From CALOCV01 sp942491955 (GTDB taxonomy: Bacteria > Chlamydiota > Chlamydiia > Chlamydiales > CALOCV01): a stretch of 57,213 bases of DNA. A program made the translations under genes and the position numbers. This document shows positions 44,552 to 52,709 of this stretch, one piece after another. The notes below the pieces were generated by a model. That model saw only the letters and a list, made by a program, of their open reading frames with translations, was not told the origin of the DNA and did not search any database. Location: positions 1 to 57,213 of the forward strand of contig CALOCV010000018.1 of assembly GCA_942491955.1 (NCBI GenBank), written 5' to 3'. Every line of letters begins with the position of its first letter. The first letter of the stretch is position 1.

Positions 44552-45613
44552 TTAGGAATGGTACAAGATGAACGGCTCGTACTCTTGTGCATCGTCGACA
44601 AAATTTTGAACGACGAAAAAATCATTCAACCTTTCTAGATATTTTTCCGATTCTTGATGGATAATTTCTTGTAAAAGTTTATTTTGAAGGTTTTGTGTGA
44701 CTTCCGCAAAAGAGGGGATGCCTTTTTCCTTGAATTTTTCTAAATAAAACACGCGATGGACTTTTTTTCCCTCTTTTCGGCTCTCCTGTTCGATGGGGGG
44801 AGAGAAGGTGTCGTCTTCTAAAGTGGCTAAAATGTCGTGATAAGAGGGAGCAAGCTCACTCTCTTCGTGTTGGAATGGTTCTGATACGGATATTTTCGTT
44901 TCAGAAGAAAAATCGTCTCCCTCTTGGCATTGGGTAAGGAGTTCTTCAAAGGGGATTTTCTCTTCCGTCAGGAGATGATGAATCCGTTCAGCCCACTGCT
45001 GCCCTCTTGCCTCATCCGGGTCGCGTACTGTGATGACTCGGTATGACCAATGTGGGGGACGGATGTTTTCTTGGTTGGAAGCAAATTTTTCGTATTCTTT
45101 TTCGAGTTGGGAGGGGGTGATCATGCGGACGGCACGTGCATGGATGCGCATCCCAATGACGCGTTCCATTTGGAGGTCTTCTTCGATGACGCGAGCTGCG
45201 TCGTCATAGGTTACTCCGGCTTTTTCAAGATTGGCAATGACGTTAGGTCCAAATTGCTCCTCCATCGCTTGGCGGACATCGCCTGCGGAAATTTCAATTT
45301 TCATCTCTTTTCCATCGGCTTGAATGAGGTGTTTTTGGATCTGTTCTTCCAATACAGAACGCCAAGAGATTTTATAAAACTCCATGCGTGCAGCGGGAGA
45401 TGTAACGAATTGAGGGTATTCTCTGGCAAAGAGATAATCGAGGCGTTTTTTTAGATCCATTGTTGTGATTGGAGTTTCTTCCACAAGAACAAGAACCCGG
45501 TTGTTGACGAAGATAACGCCATCATCGGGACCTTTGTTCATAAAGAGGTCGGCATCCCGAATAGCAAAACAGGGAAGTGCGAAGAAAAGAAAGAGAAGAA
45601 AAAAACGAGACAT
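44552..45613 (-). CDS. SurA-like periplasmic chaperone/peptidyl-prolyl isomerase
   Basis: 353 aa. Signal peptide (FFLLFLFFALPCFA). SurA N-terminal fold from about residue 30: VNNRVLVLVEETPITTMDLKKRL, then a helical region with ISAGDVRQAMEEQFG. A diverged parvulin-like domain (about 195-320; YRVITVRDPDEA, KVHRVFYLEKF) follows, then a C-terminal helix. It is expected to assist outer-membrane protein folding in the periplasm. The parvulin part is poorly conserved by eye, so isomerase activity is uncertain. Transcribed with ksgA. Confidence 0.8.
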   Translation of the reverse strand: MSRFFLLFLFFALPCFAIRDADLFMNKGPDDGVIFVNNRVLVLVEETPITTMDLKKRLDYLFAREYPQFVTSPAARMEFYKISWRSVLEEQIQKHLIQADGKEMKIEISAGDVRQAMEEQFGPNVIANLEKAGVTYDDAARVIEEDLQMERVIGMRIHARAVRMITPSQLEKEYEKFASNQENIRPPHWSYRVITVRDPDEARGQQWAERIHHLLTEEKIPFEELLTQCQEGDDFSSETKISVSEPFQHEESELAPSYHDILATLEDDTFSPPIEQESRKEGKKVHRVFYLEKFKEKGIPSFAEVTQNLQNKLLQEIIHQESEKYLERLNDFFVVQNFVDDAQEYEPFILYHS

Positions 45614-45697
45614 AACAGTTCTACATTAGTTAGATCGCAAACAACTCTTGCCTAAAGGCAAAAGCTTTTAGCTAAACGGCAAGCTGAATGCTAATTC

Positions 45698-45873
45698 GGG
45701 CACGTTTACAGGTGCCCCGCCTTCAACAAGGTCAAACCTTGGAAGGTTAAAAAGTTCGAGTGCCTTGAAAACTGTTAACTCGAAAGGAAAATTTTATGCA
45801 GATACGAAAATTAAAGCAACCAAAAAAGGAGCGAGGTTTCCTCCCACCCCTAAAGGGGTGGGTTTCCACCTCG
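45698..45873. other. Structured non-coding stretch, possible IS200/IS605 end or omega-RNA relic
   Basis: Hairpin GGGCAC-GTTTACA-GGTGCCC (45698-45717) lies upstream. A strong compound hairpin follows: CGAGGT (45832-45837) with ACCTCG (45868-45873), enclosing CCCACCCC-TAAA-GGGGTGGG (45843-45862), then TCAATTGGATG. Subterminal hairpins of this style occur at the right ends of IS200/IS605 elements, where TnpB guide RNAs are made. No tnpA or tnpB is nearby. The rest of 45614-45980 shows no gene; it must hold the promoter of the surA-like gene. Confidence 0.35.
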
Positions 45874-45980
45874 TCAATTGGATGAAAATAAATTCTATTA
45901 AAAGAGGCATTAAATGCAATGAAGGGCTTGGGCATGGTAACTATTTGTGGTAATTGTGCACGCCCTAGAAAAAAAGCCTT

Positions 45981-47300
45981 TTATTTTTGAGGTTGCGTTG
46001 CCCATTTCCAAAAGGGAAGAACGTGAATCGTGCACCCTTCTTGTTCCAAGCATTCTTCTGTTTCAAGAGTCACGATGGTTGAATGATTCACTTTGCATTC
46101 TTGAGATGCTTCAACGAGCGCTGCGATCTCTCTTTTTTGAGTAGCAGGATCATCCATGTTAAGGCAAACTTGTATCAGAGACCATTTGCCCGTTTCTTTT
46201 TGCGTAATAAAATCAATTTCTTTTCCCGAATGTGTTTTATAGTAGAAAATATTTTCTTGACCTAAATGGCGAAGTGTTAAATATACAGCATTCTCTAAAC
46301 TCGTACCCTCCTCTAATTGTGGTTTGACTGAATAGCTATAAACGATTCCGGGATCAACACAGTAAATTTTTTTTGGATTTACTTGACGTTTGCGTAAAGA
46401 TAGATCAAAAATAGGAACGCTACAGATCAAATAAGCATCTTCAAAATATTCTAAGTATTCATACAAAGCATTTCGTCCAATCACTTCTCCTCGTGACTTG
46501 AAAGCCTTATGCACTTTTGTCACGCTAAGAGGAGCGGCAATATTTTGAAGACAATGGAGTAAAAATAATTTAACAAGATGGGCATTTTTTAACTGATGTC
46601 GATCAATGACATCGCGGAAGACGGCTGCATTGATATACGATTGGATCGTACGATGGTGCAAGCTATCATTGAGGTCTAATATTTCGGGAAATCCTCCTCT
46701 TTTTAGATAATTTTTTGTGTGATGTTGTATTGCCGATCGATCCTTTGCCGTGGGTTGATTCCAGTTGACTTCATGATAATCTAGGTATTCGGCCAATTGT
46801 AATGGAAAGACTTCTGTTTCTAGAGAACGTCCTCGTAAGCTTGTGGCGATCTCCTTGCTCAAGCACTTTGCAGATGAACCGGTGATATAAATCGTCATCC
46901 GTTCACGGTCAATAAGACGACGGATGAATTGGTCCCATCCCTTTACATTCTGAATTTCGTCAAAATAGAAGGCGAGGTCATCAGCATTGGAATATTGAGG
47001 ATAGAGTTCGAAATAGACATCCAAAAGGGTCTGAAAATCCTCGATAGTGAAATCTTGCAAGCGATCGTCTTCGAAATTCATATAGAGTATTTTTTCCTTG
47101 GCAAGACCTTGCTGTAGGGTTGTTTGCATATGTTGGAACATGAGATAGGTTTTCCCAACACGACGCATTCCAATAAAAATCAATGCTTTACGAATGTTTG
47201 GAGGGAAGTTTGGAATTTCTATGTTGCGGAAAAAAAGCTTCGGAAGGGTATCTTTGTGAAATTCTTTTAAAATATCTTCCAGAATAGTCGACTTACTCAT
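45981..47300 (-). CDS. AAA+ ATPase with DUF4143-like C-terminus
   Basis: 439 aa. Walker A GMRRVGKTYL (about 43-52), Walker B DLAFYFDEIQNV, sensor ITGSSAKCLS, Arg-rich SLRGRSLETEVFPL. Middle winged helix, then a C-terminal PD-(D/E)XK-like strand pair HSGKEIDFITQ...LIQVCLN, where the usual ExK Lys is not obvious. The AAA+DUF4143 class is widespread, often standing alone and horizontally moved; proposed roles are in defence or toxin-antitoxin-like systems, none proven. Two identical dyads sit immediately upstream, pointing to autoregulation. Confidence 0.85.
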   Translation of the reverse strand: MSKSTILEDILKEFHKDTLPKLFFRNIEIPNFPPNIRKALIFIGMRRVGKTYLMFQHMQTTLQQGLAKEKILYMNFEDDRLQDFTIEDFQTLLDVYFELYPQYSNADDLAFYFDEIQNVKGWDQFIRRLIDRERMTIYITGSSAKCLSKEIATSLRGRSLETEVFPLQLAEYLDYHEVNWNQPTAKDRSAIQHHTKNYLKRGGFPEILDLNDSLHHRTIQSYINAAVFRDVIDRHQLKNAHLVKLFLLHCLQNIAAPLSVTKVHKAFKSRGEVIGRNALYEYLEYFEDAYLICSVPIFDLSLRKRQVNPKKIYCVDPGIVYSYSVKPQLEEGTSLENAVYLTLRHLGQENIFYYKTHSGKEIDFITQKETGKWSLIQVCLNMDDPATQKREIAALVEASQECKVNHSTIVTLETEECLEQEGCTIHVLPFWKWATQPQK

Positions 47301-47309
47301 TCTCGTATT

Positions 47310-47330
47310 TTAGCTTTTTTTTAAAGCTAA
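47310..47330. promoter_or_regulatory. Operator-like dyad 1, TTAGCTTT-N5-AAAGCTAA
   Basis: Perfect 8-bp arms at 47310-47317 and 47323-47330, starting 10 bp upstream of the ATPase start on the minus strand. An identical dyad lies 33 bp (about three helical turns) away. Confidence 0.55.
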
Positions 47331-47342
47331 ATCAATGTTTTT

Positions 47343-47363
47343 TTAGCTTTCAAAAAAAGCTAA
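47343..47363. promoter_or_regulatory. Operator-like dyad 2, TTAGCTTT-N5-AAAGCTAA
   Basis: Arms 47343-47350 and 47356-47363, same 5-nt spacing as dyad 1 but a different spacer sequence. A third partial half-site TTAGCTA follows at 47364. Confidence 0.55.
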
Positions 47364-47529
47364 TTAGCTATTCCCGCTGTGAATTTATTTCCTGGGATGA
47401 AGCCCAAGTTCCGGAAAAATGGAATAGCAATTTCGATGGATTTTTGATTATCAGGTATTTACAACAATCGAAATCTTGGTGTGGTCACCTAATCAAAAAG
47501 GTGAAGAAAGTGCATTTTAGAACCTACCG

Positions 47530-49542
47530 TTAAAGGAAAGGGGCGATGATGAGGGAGACGATGGACATGAGTTTGATAAGAATGTTCATAGCAGGTCCGC
47601 ACGTATCCTTTAAGGGGTCGCCGACGGTGTCGCCGATAACGGCAGCTTTATGCGCATAAGACCCTTTGCCACCTAAAGAACCCTCTTCGATCCATTTTTT
47701 TGCATTGTCCCAGGCTCCCCCTGCATTAGCAAGGAAAAGGGCGAGAAGAACGCCAGTAAGGGTCGCTCCTGCAAGAAGACCTCCAAGAGCCTCTGGACCA
47801 AGAACAAATCCAATGATAAGAGGTGAGCCAATAGCAACAATACCAGGTGCGACCATCTCGGTAAGTGCCGTCTTTGTTGCAATCGCAATGCAAAGCGAGG
47901 TATCGGGTTGCACCTGACCTTGAAGTAGGCCAGGGATATCGCGAAACTGCCTTCGCACCTCCTCGACAACAGCAAAAGCGGCTCTTCCTACGGAAGCAAG
48001 GGTGAGGGAAGCGATGAAGAAGGGGATAATACCACCGATCAGCAAGCCGATGACGACATGAGGTGTTGTTAGATCAATAGCATCGAGATGAACCGAGCGA
48101 GAATAGGCGGAAAATAGGGCAAGAGCCGTGAGGGCGGCAGAACCAATGGCGAACCCTTTTCCTATGGCTGCTGTGGTGTTTCCTAGAGCATCGAGTCGGT
48201 CGGTGATTTTTCGTGTTTTTTCGTCTAAACCTCCCATCTGTGCAATCCCGCCAGCATTGTCGGCGATGGGTCCATAGGCGTCGATGCTCATCGTCATCCC
48301 AACAGTGGCAAGCATCCCAACGGCAGCAAGACCGATGCCGTAAAGGCCGCATAAAAGAAAAGAGGTATAAATGGCGACACAGATAAAAAGAACGGGGAGA
48401 ATAACCGATTCCATCCCAACAGCAAGACCTGTAATGATGGTAGTTGCAGGGCCTGTGATTGAGGATTGAGCAATCTTTCGAATCTGTCTGCCGGAGGTGT
48501 AAAATTCTGTGGTGAGTCCAATGGCTATCCCGCATAACGAACCGGCCAAAATGGCCCAGAAGGGACTTAAATGGGATAGGGGGTGGAGATCTTCATCAAT
48601 CATATCGATAGAGAGGTAATCGATCAGGAAGAATGCACTGAGAAGGAAGAGAAAAGAAGAGAGGATCGGTGCGATGCGGATGGCGGTTACAGAAGAGAGT
48701 TTCTTGAGAAAGAAAATCGAGCCAATACCGACAAGGGAACTCAAAAGACCGACGAAGGCAAGAAGAAGAGGAAGGAACATGAGCAGATACCGAGAAAAAA
48801 GGGAGACTGAGGGGAGAGTGGCTCCAATAAGAAGCGTGGCGACGATCGATCCGACATAAGATTCAAATATCTCGGCTCCCATGCCAGCAGTATCCCCCAC
48901 GTTATCCCCCACGTTGTCAGCAATGGTAGCAGGGTTTCTTGCGTCATCTTCGGCGAGGTCTTGTTCGACTTTTCCAGCGAGATCGGCACCGACATCGGCT
49001 GCTTTGGTAAAGATGCCTCCCCCCACGCGTGCGAAAAGAGCGATGGAACTGGCTCCCATGGCAAATCCGTTGATGGCAAAGTATTGCTCGGATTCCCCTA
49101 AGAAGAAAAAAAGAGTGCCGAGACCAAGAAGACCAAGAGATCCTACCGAGATTCCCATAACAGAACCACCGAGGAAAGAGATGAAAAGCGCTTTCTCTTC
49201 TCCGCTGCTATGAGCGGCTTCGGCAGTTCTTACATTGGCTTTGGTAGCTGCTTTCATACCGACGAAGCCTGCAAGAAGAGAGAGAGAGGCTCCTAGAAGG
49301 AAGCTGTATCCGACAGGATGGGGTAAAAAGAGAAAGAGAAGAAGAGCGACCAGCAGGATAAAGAGAGCAATGATGGAGTATTCAATGCGCAAAAACGTCA
49401 TGGCACCATCGTGAATGGCGCGTGCTAGCTCCTTCATCTTGTGTGTGCCTTGCGGGAAAGTCTTTAAAAATCCGTAGATCCATAAAGCTATAAAAAAGCC
49501 CACAAGGCCGACAATAGGGATGCTAATGATCCATTTTTCCAT
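47530..49542 (-). CDS. hppA: Membrane-bound ion-pumping pyrophosphatase, K+-dependent type
   Basis: About 670 aa, 15-16 TM helices. It couples PPi hydrolysis to Na+ or H+ export. Substrate motifs: DVGADLAGKVEQD and DDARNPATIADNVGDNVGD. The motif LGNTTAAIGKG has Ala where K+-independent enzymes have Lys, so it should need K+; many such enzymes pump Na+. That would suit a cell that also runs Na+-NQR. The frame extends to 49575, but those 11 residues come from a repeat end, so I place the start at ATG 49540-49542. No strong ribosome site is visible. Confidence 0.93.
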   Translation of the reverse strand: MEKWIISIPIVGLVGFFIALWIYGFLKTFPQGTHKMKELARAIHDGAMTFLRIEYSIIALFILLVALLLFLFLPHPVGYSFLLGASLSLLAGFVGMKAATKANVRTAEAAHSSGEEKALFISFLGGSVMGISVGSLGLLGLGTLFFFLGESEQYFAINGFAMGASSIALFARVGGGIFTKAADVGADLAGKVEQDLAEDDARNPATIADNVGDNVGDTAGMGAEIFESYVGSIVATLLIGATLPSVSLFSRYLLMFLPLLLAFVGLLSSLVGIGSIFFLKKLSSVTAIRIAPILSSFLFLLSAFFLIDYLSIDMIDEDLHPLSHLSPFWAILAGSLCGIAIGLTTEFYTSGRQIRKIAQSSITGPATTIITGLAVGMESVILPVLFICVAIYTSFLLCGLYGIGLAAVGMLATVGMTMSIDAYGPIADNAGGIAQMGGLDEKTRKITDRLDALGNTTAAIGKGFAIGSAALTALALFSAYSRSVHLDAIDLTTPHVVIGLLIGGIIPFFIASLTLASVGRAAFAVVEEVRRQFRDIPGLLQGQVQPDTSLCIAIATKTALTEMVAPGIVAIGSPLIIGFVLGPEALGGLLAGATLTGVLLALFLANAGGAWDNAKKWIEEGSLGGKGSYAHKAAVIGDTVGDPLKDTCGPAMNILIKLMSIVSLIIAPFL

Positions 49543-49551
49543 AGATTCGTT

Positions 49552-49590
49552 CAAAATTTTGAATCCAATTTTCACACTTATTTATTAGGA
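49552..49590. repeat. Relic end of the MITE family in front of hppA
   Basis: Reverse complement reads CCTAATAAATAAGTGTGAAA then ATTGGATTCAAAATTTT, matching the first ~38 bases of the copy at 25521 apart from a 4-nt insertion. The rest of the element is absent. It covers the hppA translation-start region. Confidence 0.7.
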
Positions 49591-49598
49591 TTGTTATT

Positions 49599-49762
49599 AG
49601 GGCGTGTCATCAATCGTCTAAAAGTGCATCTCACGGTATCTGATTTGACGATAAATCGTGTTCAGCCTCGCTAACGGATTACAGTTTGCTTCGGCTTCCA
49701 CACGATCCATCATCAAATCATCTACCACGATCTACAAATTCATCCAATTGATGACACGCCCT
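49599..49762. mobile_element. 164-bp MITE with 16-bp terminal repeats, IS5-like ends
   Basis: AGGGCGTGTCATCAAT (49599-49614) and ATTGATGACACGCCCT (49747-49762) are exact mirrors. The flanks read TT|AGGG and CCCT|AG, so TA may be the duplicated target. The interior has no ORF. A GGGCGTGTCATCAA terminus is typical of IS5-family elements, so this is probably mobilised by a transposase encoded elsewhere. Confidence 0.75.
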
Positions 49763-49891
49763 AGATGCTGCATAGAGAAAAAAATTGAATGAATGGAAAA
49801 TGAGAGGTCATAAAATTACTAAATTTAATTTTTTATAATTATCAAATATAGAATTTTTCTTAAATGGAAAAATAGGTATTGTTTGTACAAT

Positions 49892-50694
49892 ATGGAAAAA
49901 AAGAAAAATTTTCGAGAACAGGCACCCATTCTCCATGCAATGGAGGAGAATATGTTCTTCGAGATGGCCTATTTTGCGAAATGGCATCCCGAGGTCCAAC
50001 TCTTTTCCTTTCCCGATGTGATGGTGATGCAATCGATAATCCATAATGATGTGGTCAATGGGGTCTTCGCTGCTCATTTTTCAGAACATTCTGCAGATCA
50101 ACGCATAGATGAAGTATTGGATTTTTTTAAAAAAAAGTCAGAGCCTTGTGCTTGGTGGGTCAGCAACGGCGATTTGCCCAAGAATTTGCAAAACAAACTA
50201 CAGCAAAAAGGATTCTGCTTAAAAGAGGAAAACCTCGGTATGTACCTCTTCACCGATGCATTTCTTTTTCTAATCAAGAGACTCTTTGGAATTTTGAACG
50301 GGTTCTCGATCAGGAAAAAATGAATGATTTTCTTCAAGTAATGGAAAAAATAGGAGGAGAAAAAGAAGTTTTTCAAAAATTGTATAAAGGAATGCCAGAA
50401 GAAGCTTATGGTCCTAAATCGTGCTATGAAATCCATTGTGCTTATATGGGGCCCCTTCCCGTTGGAATTGGTATTCTTGTTATAACATCTGGTGTAGGAG
50501 GGATTTATGATCTAGGTATCGTTCCTTATGAAAGAAATCGAGGGCTTGGGACCTCGATGACCGAGTACTTGATCAAAAGAGCCCACGAAAAAGGGGTTTC
50601 CCTTGTTACGTTGCAAGCCTCTTCTTGCGCACAAAATCTCTATCGGAGATTGGGATTTCAAGAGTGTGGTGTAGTAAGAAAATATTCTTTGTAG
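49892..50694 (+). CDS. GNAT-family N-acetyltransferase, interrupted by an apparent 1-nt deletion
   Basis: Two overlapping frames (to 50323, and from within 50146 to 50694) make one ~267-aa protein. The N-terminal part (FFEMAYFAKWHPEV...NGVFAAHF) is the non-catalytic GNAT-like lobe. The second part has the acetyl-CoA loop as RNRGLGTSMTEYLI and the ending LYRRLGFQECGVVRKY. They join at FLF|SNQETLW: adding one T to the T5 run at 50265-50269 restores the frame. Substrate unknown. The TTG at 49883 is an alternative start. As with mfd, error and decay cannot be separated here. Confidence 0.75.
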
Positions 50695-50758
50695 TTTTTA
50701 CCATCGCATAGTAAAATGCAGTCTCAACATTTTTATAATTCATTGTGTTGGCAAAATT

Positions 50759-51805
50759 ATGAAAATTTTTCTTTTAAATATTGCTTTTATTTGTATGTTT
50801 TCTTTTTCTCTCTTTGGAAATCCAGTGCGAGCGGCTCTAGATATCGGTTCCGGGCGTATTAAACTCGCCGTTGCTGAAGTAGAGGAATCAACGGGAATGC
50901 CTTCCCGTATCCTATTCTCCGATTCTACACAATGCCTTTTAGGAAACAGTTTCAAACAAAGTCAAAATGGGCAGCTCAGTCCATTCATTCTTACCCAAGC
51001 CGAAGAGGTGATTGATTCTTACTGCGCTATTGCGGATTCGCTAGGTGCTGAAGAAAAAGTGGGGATTGCTACAGCCGTTTTTCGAGAAGCAGAGAATGGA
51101 ATGAACTTCATTGAGATGATGAATCGGAAAAAAGGGTTTGATCTGCAAGTGGTTTCACAAGAAAAAGAGGGAGAGCTTGGATTTCTTACCGCCGTGGCAA
51201 GCTCAGGCCACGATCAAGACACAGTGATTGCATGGGATTCAGGATCGGTAAGCTTTCAAATTTCTATGAAAGATGAGAATGATTTCATCGTTTATAAGGG
51301 ACCTTGGGGAACGGCAAAAATTCTCGCTACGCTGATTCGAGATATTCAAGGGAGAGAATTTTCCTATACCTCTTCTTCTAACCCAACGACAATCGAAGAT
51401 TTAATCACGCTTTCTACTGTCATTCGGGATGGTCTTTCCCCCTGTTCATCAAAATTTTTGGAAAAACTCAGTGATAATGGCATTAACGTCGTTAGCATAG
51501 GAGGGGAAAAGACTTCGATATTTGGCGTTGCATCAGAAATGATAGGGTCCCTTCAATGGAAAAAAGAAGAGGTTTGGCGTGCGATTGAAGAGTATGTGGG
51601 ACGTACTGATGAAGAGATCGCCCCTTTGGATGTCCATGCACTGCCAAAATTGGCATTTCTTTATACGGTTATGGATCATTTTAATATGCATAGGGTCCAT
51701 TACGAGCCAACAAATGGGAGTACGTTGGGTATATTCCTCTCGTCCGATTTGTGGTTGTCCTGTAGAGAAAAAACAGTAGATCTAGAAACAACCGATTGTG
51801 CATAA
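50759..51805 (+). CDS. Exported Ppx/GppA-like phosphatase
   Basis: 348 aa. ASKHA-fold phosphatase pattern of exopolyphosphatase/pppGpp hydrolase: ALDIGSGRIKLAVAEV at the N-terminus, catalytic Glu region EKEGELGFLTAV, and phosphate loop VIAWDSGSVSFQ (DxGSxS in place of DxGGGS). Unusually for this family it begins with a clear signal peptide (FLLNIAFICMFSFSLFG, cleavage near residue 21), implying a periplasmic or secreted enzyme. Substrate could be polyphosphate or a nucleotide; not decidable. Shorter than two-domain Ppx (~500 aa). Confidence 0.75.
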   Translation: MKIFLLNIAFICMFSFSLFGNPVRAALDIGSGRIKLAVAEVEESTGMPSRILFSDSTQCLLGNSFKQSQNGQLSPFILTQAEEVIDSYCAIADSLGAEEKVGIATAVFREAENGMNFIEMMNRKKGFDLQVVSQEKEGELGFLTAVASSGHDQDTVIAWDSGSVSFQISMKDENDFIVYKGPWGTAKILATLIRDIQGREFSYTSSSNPTTIEDLITLSTVIRDGLSPCSSKFLEKLSDNGINVVSIGGEKTSIFGVASEMIGSLQWKKEEVWRAIEEYVGRTDEEIAPLDVHALPKLAFLYTVMDHFNMHRVHYEPTNGSTLGIFLSSDLWLSCREKTVDLETTDCA

Positions 51806-51834
51806 TCCAATTCGTTTGTTGTTGCATGTTGCTT

Positions 51835-52108
51835 AGAACCTGTTCAAAATCTTTTTAAAAGATTATAAACTACCACAGAGCCCACAGAGAACACAGAGGG
51901 GGTATGAATTATTGAGTTAATCCTGATGTATCTGAAGAAATAGATGGACGTGAAACGGATCCTTTCTCACTCATATTTAATAATATGAGTATTACTTATC
52001 AATTTTAATATAAAACGATTAGTAGAAGGCATTCATCGAATAAAGATATAACCCTCTCTCTGTGTTCTCTGTGGGCTCTGTGGTAGTTTTTGTTTCCGGA
52101 CAGGTTCT
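51835..52108. repeat. Long inverted-repeat element with AGAACCTGT/GACAGGTTCT ends
   Basis: Left AGAACCTGTTC (51835) and right GACAGGTTCT (52099-52108) frame two inner inverted blocks, ACCACAGAGCCCACAGAGAA (from 51872) and its mirror ending near 52084. The interior of about 150 bp has no ORF or RNA recognised. CCACAGAG-type repeats are scattered in many bacterial genomes. It sits immediately upstream of the VOC gene. Confidence 0.75.
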
Positions 52109-52160
52109 TAGAACATGTAACACAAAGTCTCGTATAAGACCAAAACATAAGGATATATTT

Positions 52161-52709
52161 ATGACAAAAAATCGACTTAACTCGCTCTCTATGCAAAAAT
52201 GGCTCTCTGCTGTTTGCGCAACTTTTTTTCTCGTCTGCTTTTCAACAAATGCTTTTGCTTCTTGTGAACAAAATTGCCCTTGCGAACAAGGTGGCAAAGA
52301 GTGTCCATGTGATCCCACTTCTTTTTTAAACCGCGTTGTTCATTTTGAAATCCAAGCCGAAGACCCTGAGAAAATGGTTGAATTTTATCAAACCGTTTTC
52401 GGATGGGAGATACAGAAATGGGACAATCCCGATCACGACTATTGGTTGGTCCTGACAGGGGGAATGTGCCAGCCAGGTGGCATTAACGGAGGCATTATGC
52501 GAAGAATGGGACCAAGACCCGTTGGTGGTGAGCCGATGAGTGGGTACGTTTGTACCATCGCCGTCTCTTCTGTTGATGAATATATGGAGAAAATTACCGA
52601 AGCTGGTGGTGCGATTGCTATGCAGCCGATGACGATTCCCGATGTAGGTACTCTTGCTTATTGTACCGATATCGATGGCAATGTATTTGGCATCATGCAA
52701 AGCATCTGA
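52161..52709 (+). CDS. Exported VOC-superfamily (glyoxalase/dioxygenase-like) protein
   Basis: 182 aa. ATG 52161 has AAGGA 8 nt upstream; the frame is open to 52062, but that part lies in the repeat. Signal peptide to about residue 34 (VCATFFLVCFSTNAFA), then a short Cys-rich segment with five Cys (CEQNC, CPCE, CPC). The VOC fold starts at NRVVHFEIQAEDPEKMVEFYQ, with metal-ligand-type His and ending LAYCTDIDGNVFGIM. Such PF18029/Glyoxalase-like domains are usually cytoplasmic, so secretion is odd. Substrate unknown. Confidence 0.8.
   Translation: MTKNRLNSLSMQKWLSAVCATFFLVCFSTNAFASCEQNCPCEQGGKECPCDPTSFLNRVVHFEIQAEDPEKMVEFYQTVFGWEIQKWDNPDHDYWLVLTGGMCQPGGINGGIMRRMGPRPVGGEPMSGYVCTIAVSSVDEYMEKITEAGGAIAMQPMTIPDVGTLAYCTDIDGNVFGIMQSI

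Noticed and set aside
45765..45953. Opposed 62-aa frames over the hairpin region
   Set aside because: Both strands open because of the palindrome; no protein-like pattern. Better explained as structured DNA/RNA.
51872..52084. CCACAGAG repeats as a CRISPR-like array
   Set aside because: Only two blocks, arranged as an inverted pair, with no regular spacers and no cas genes.
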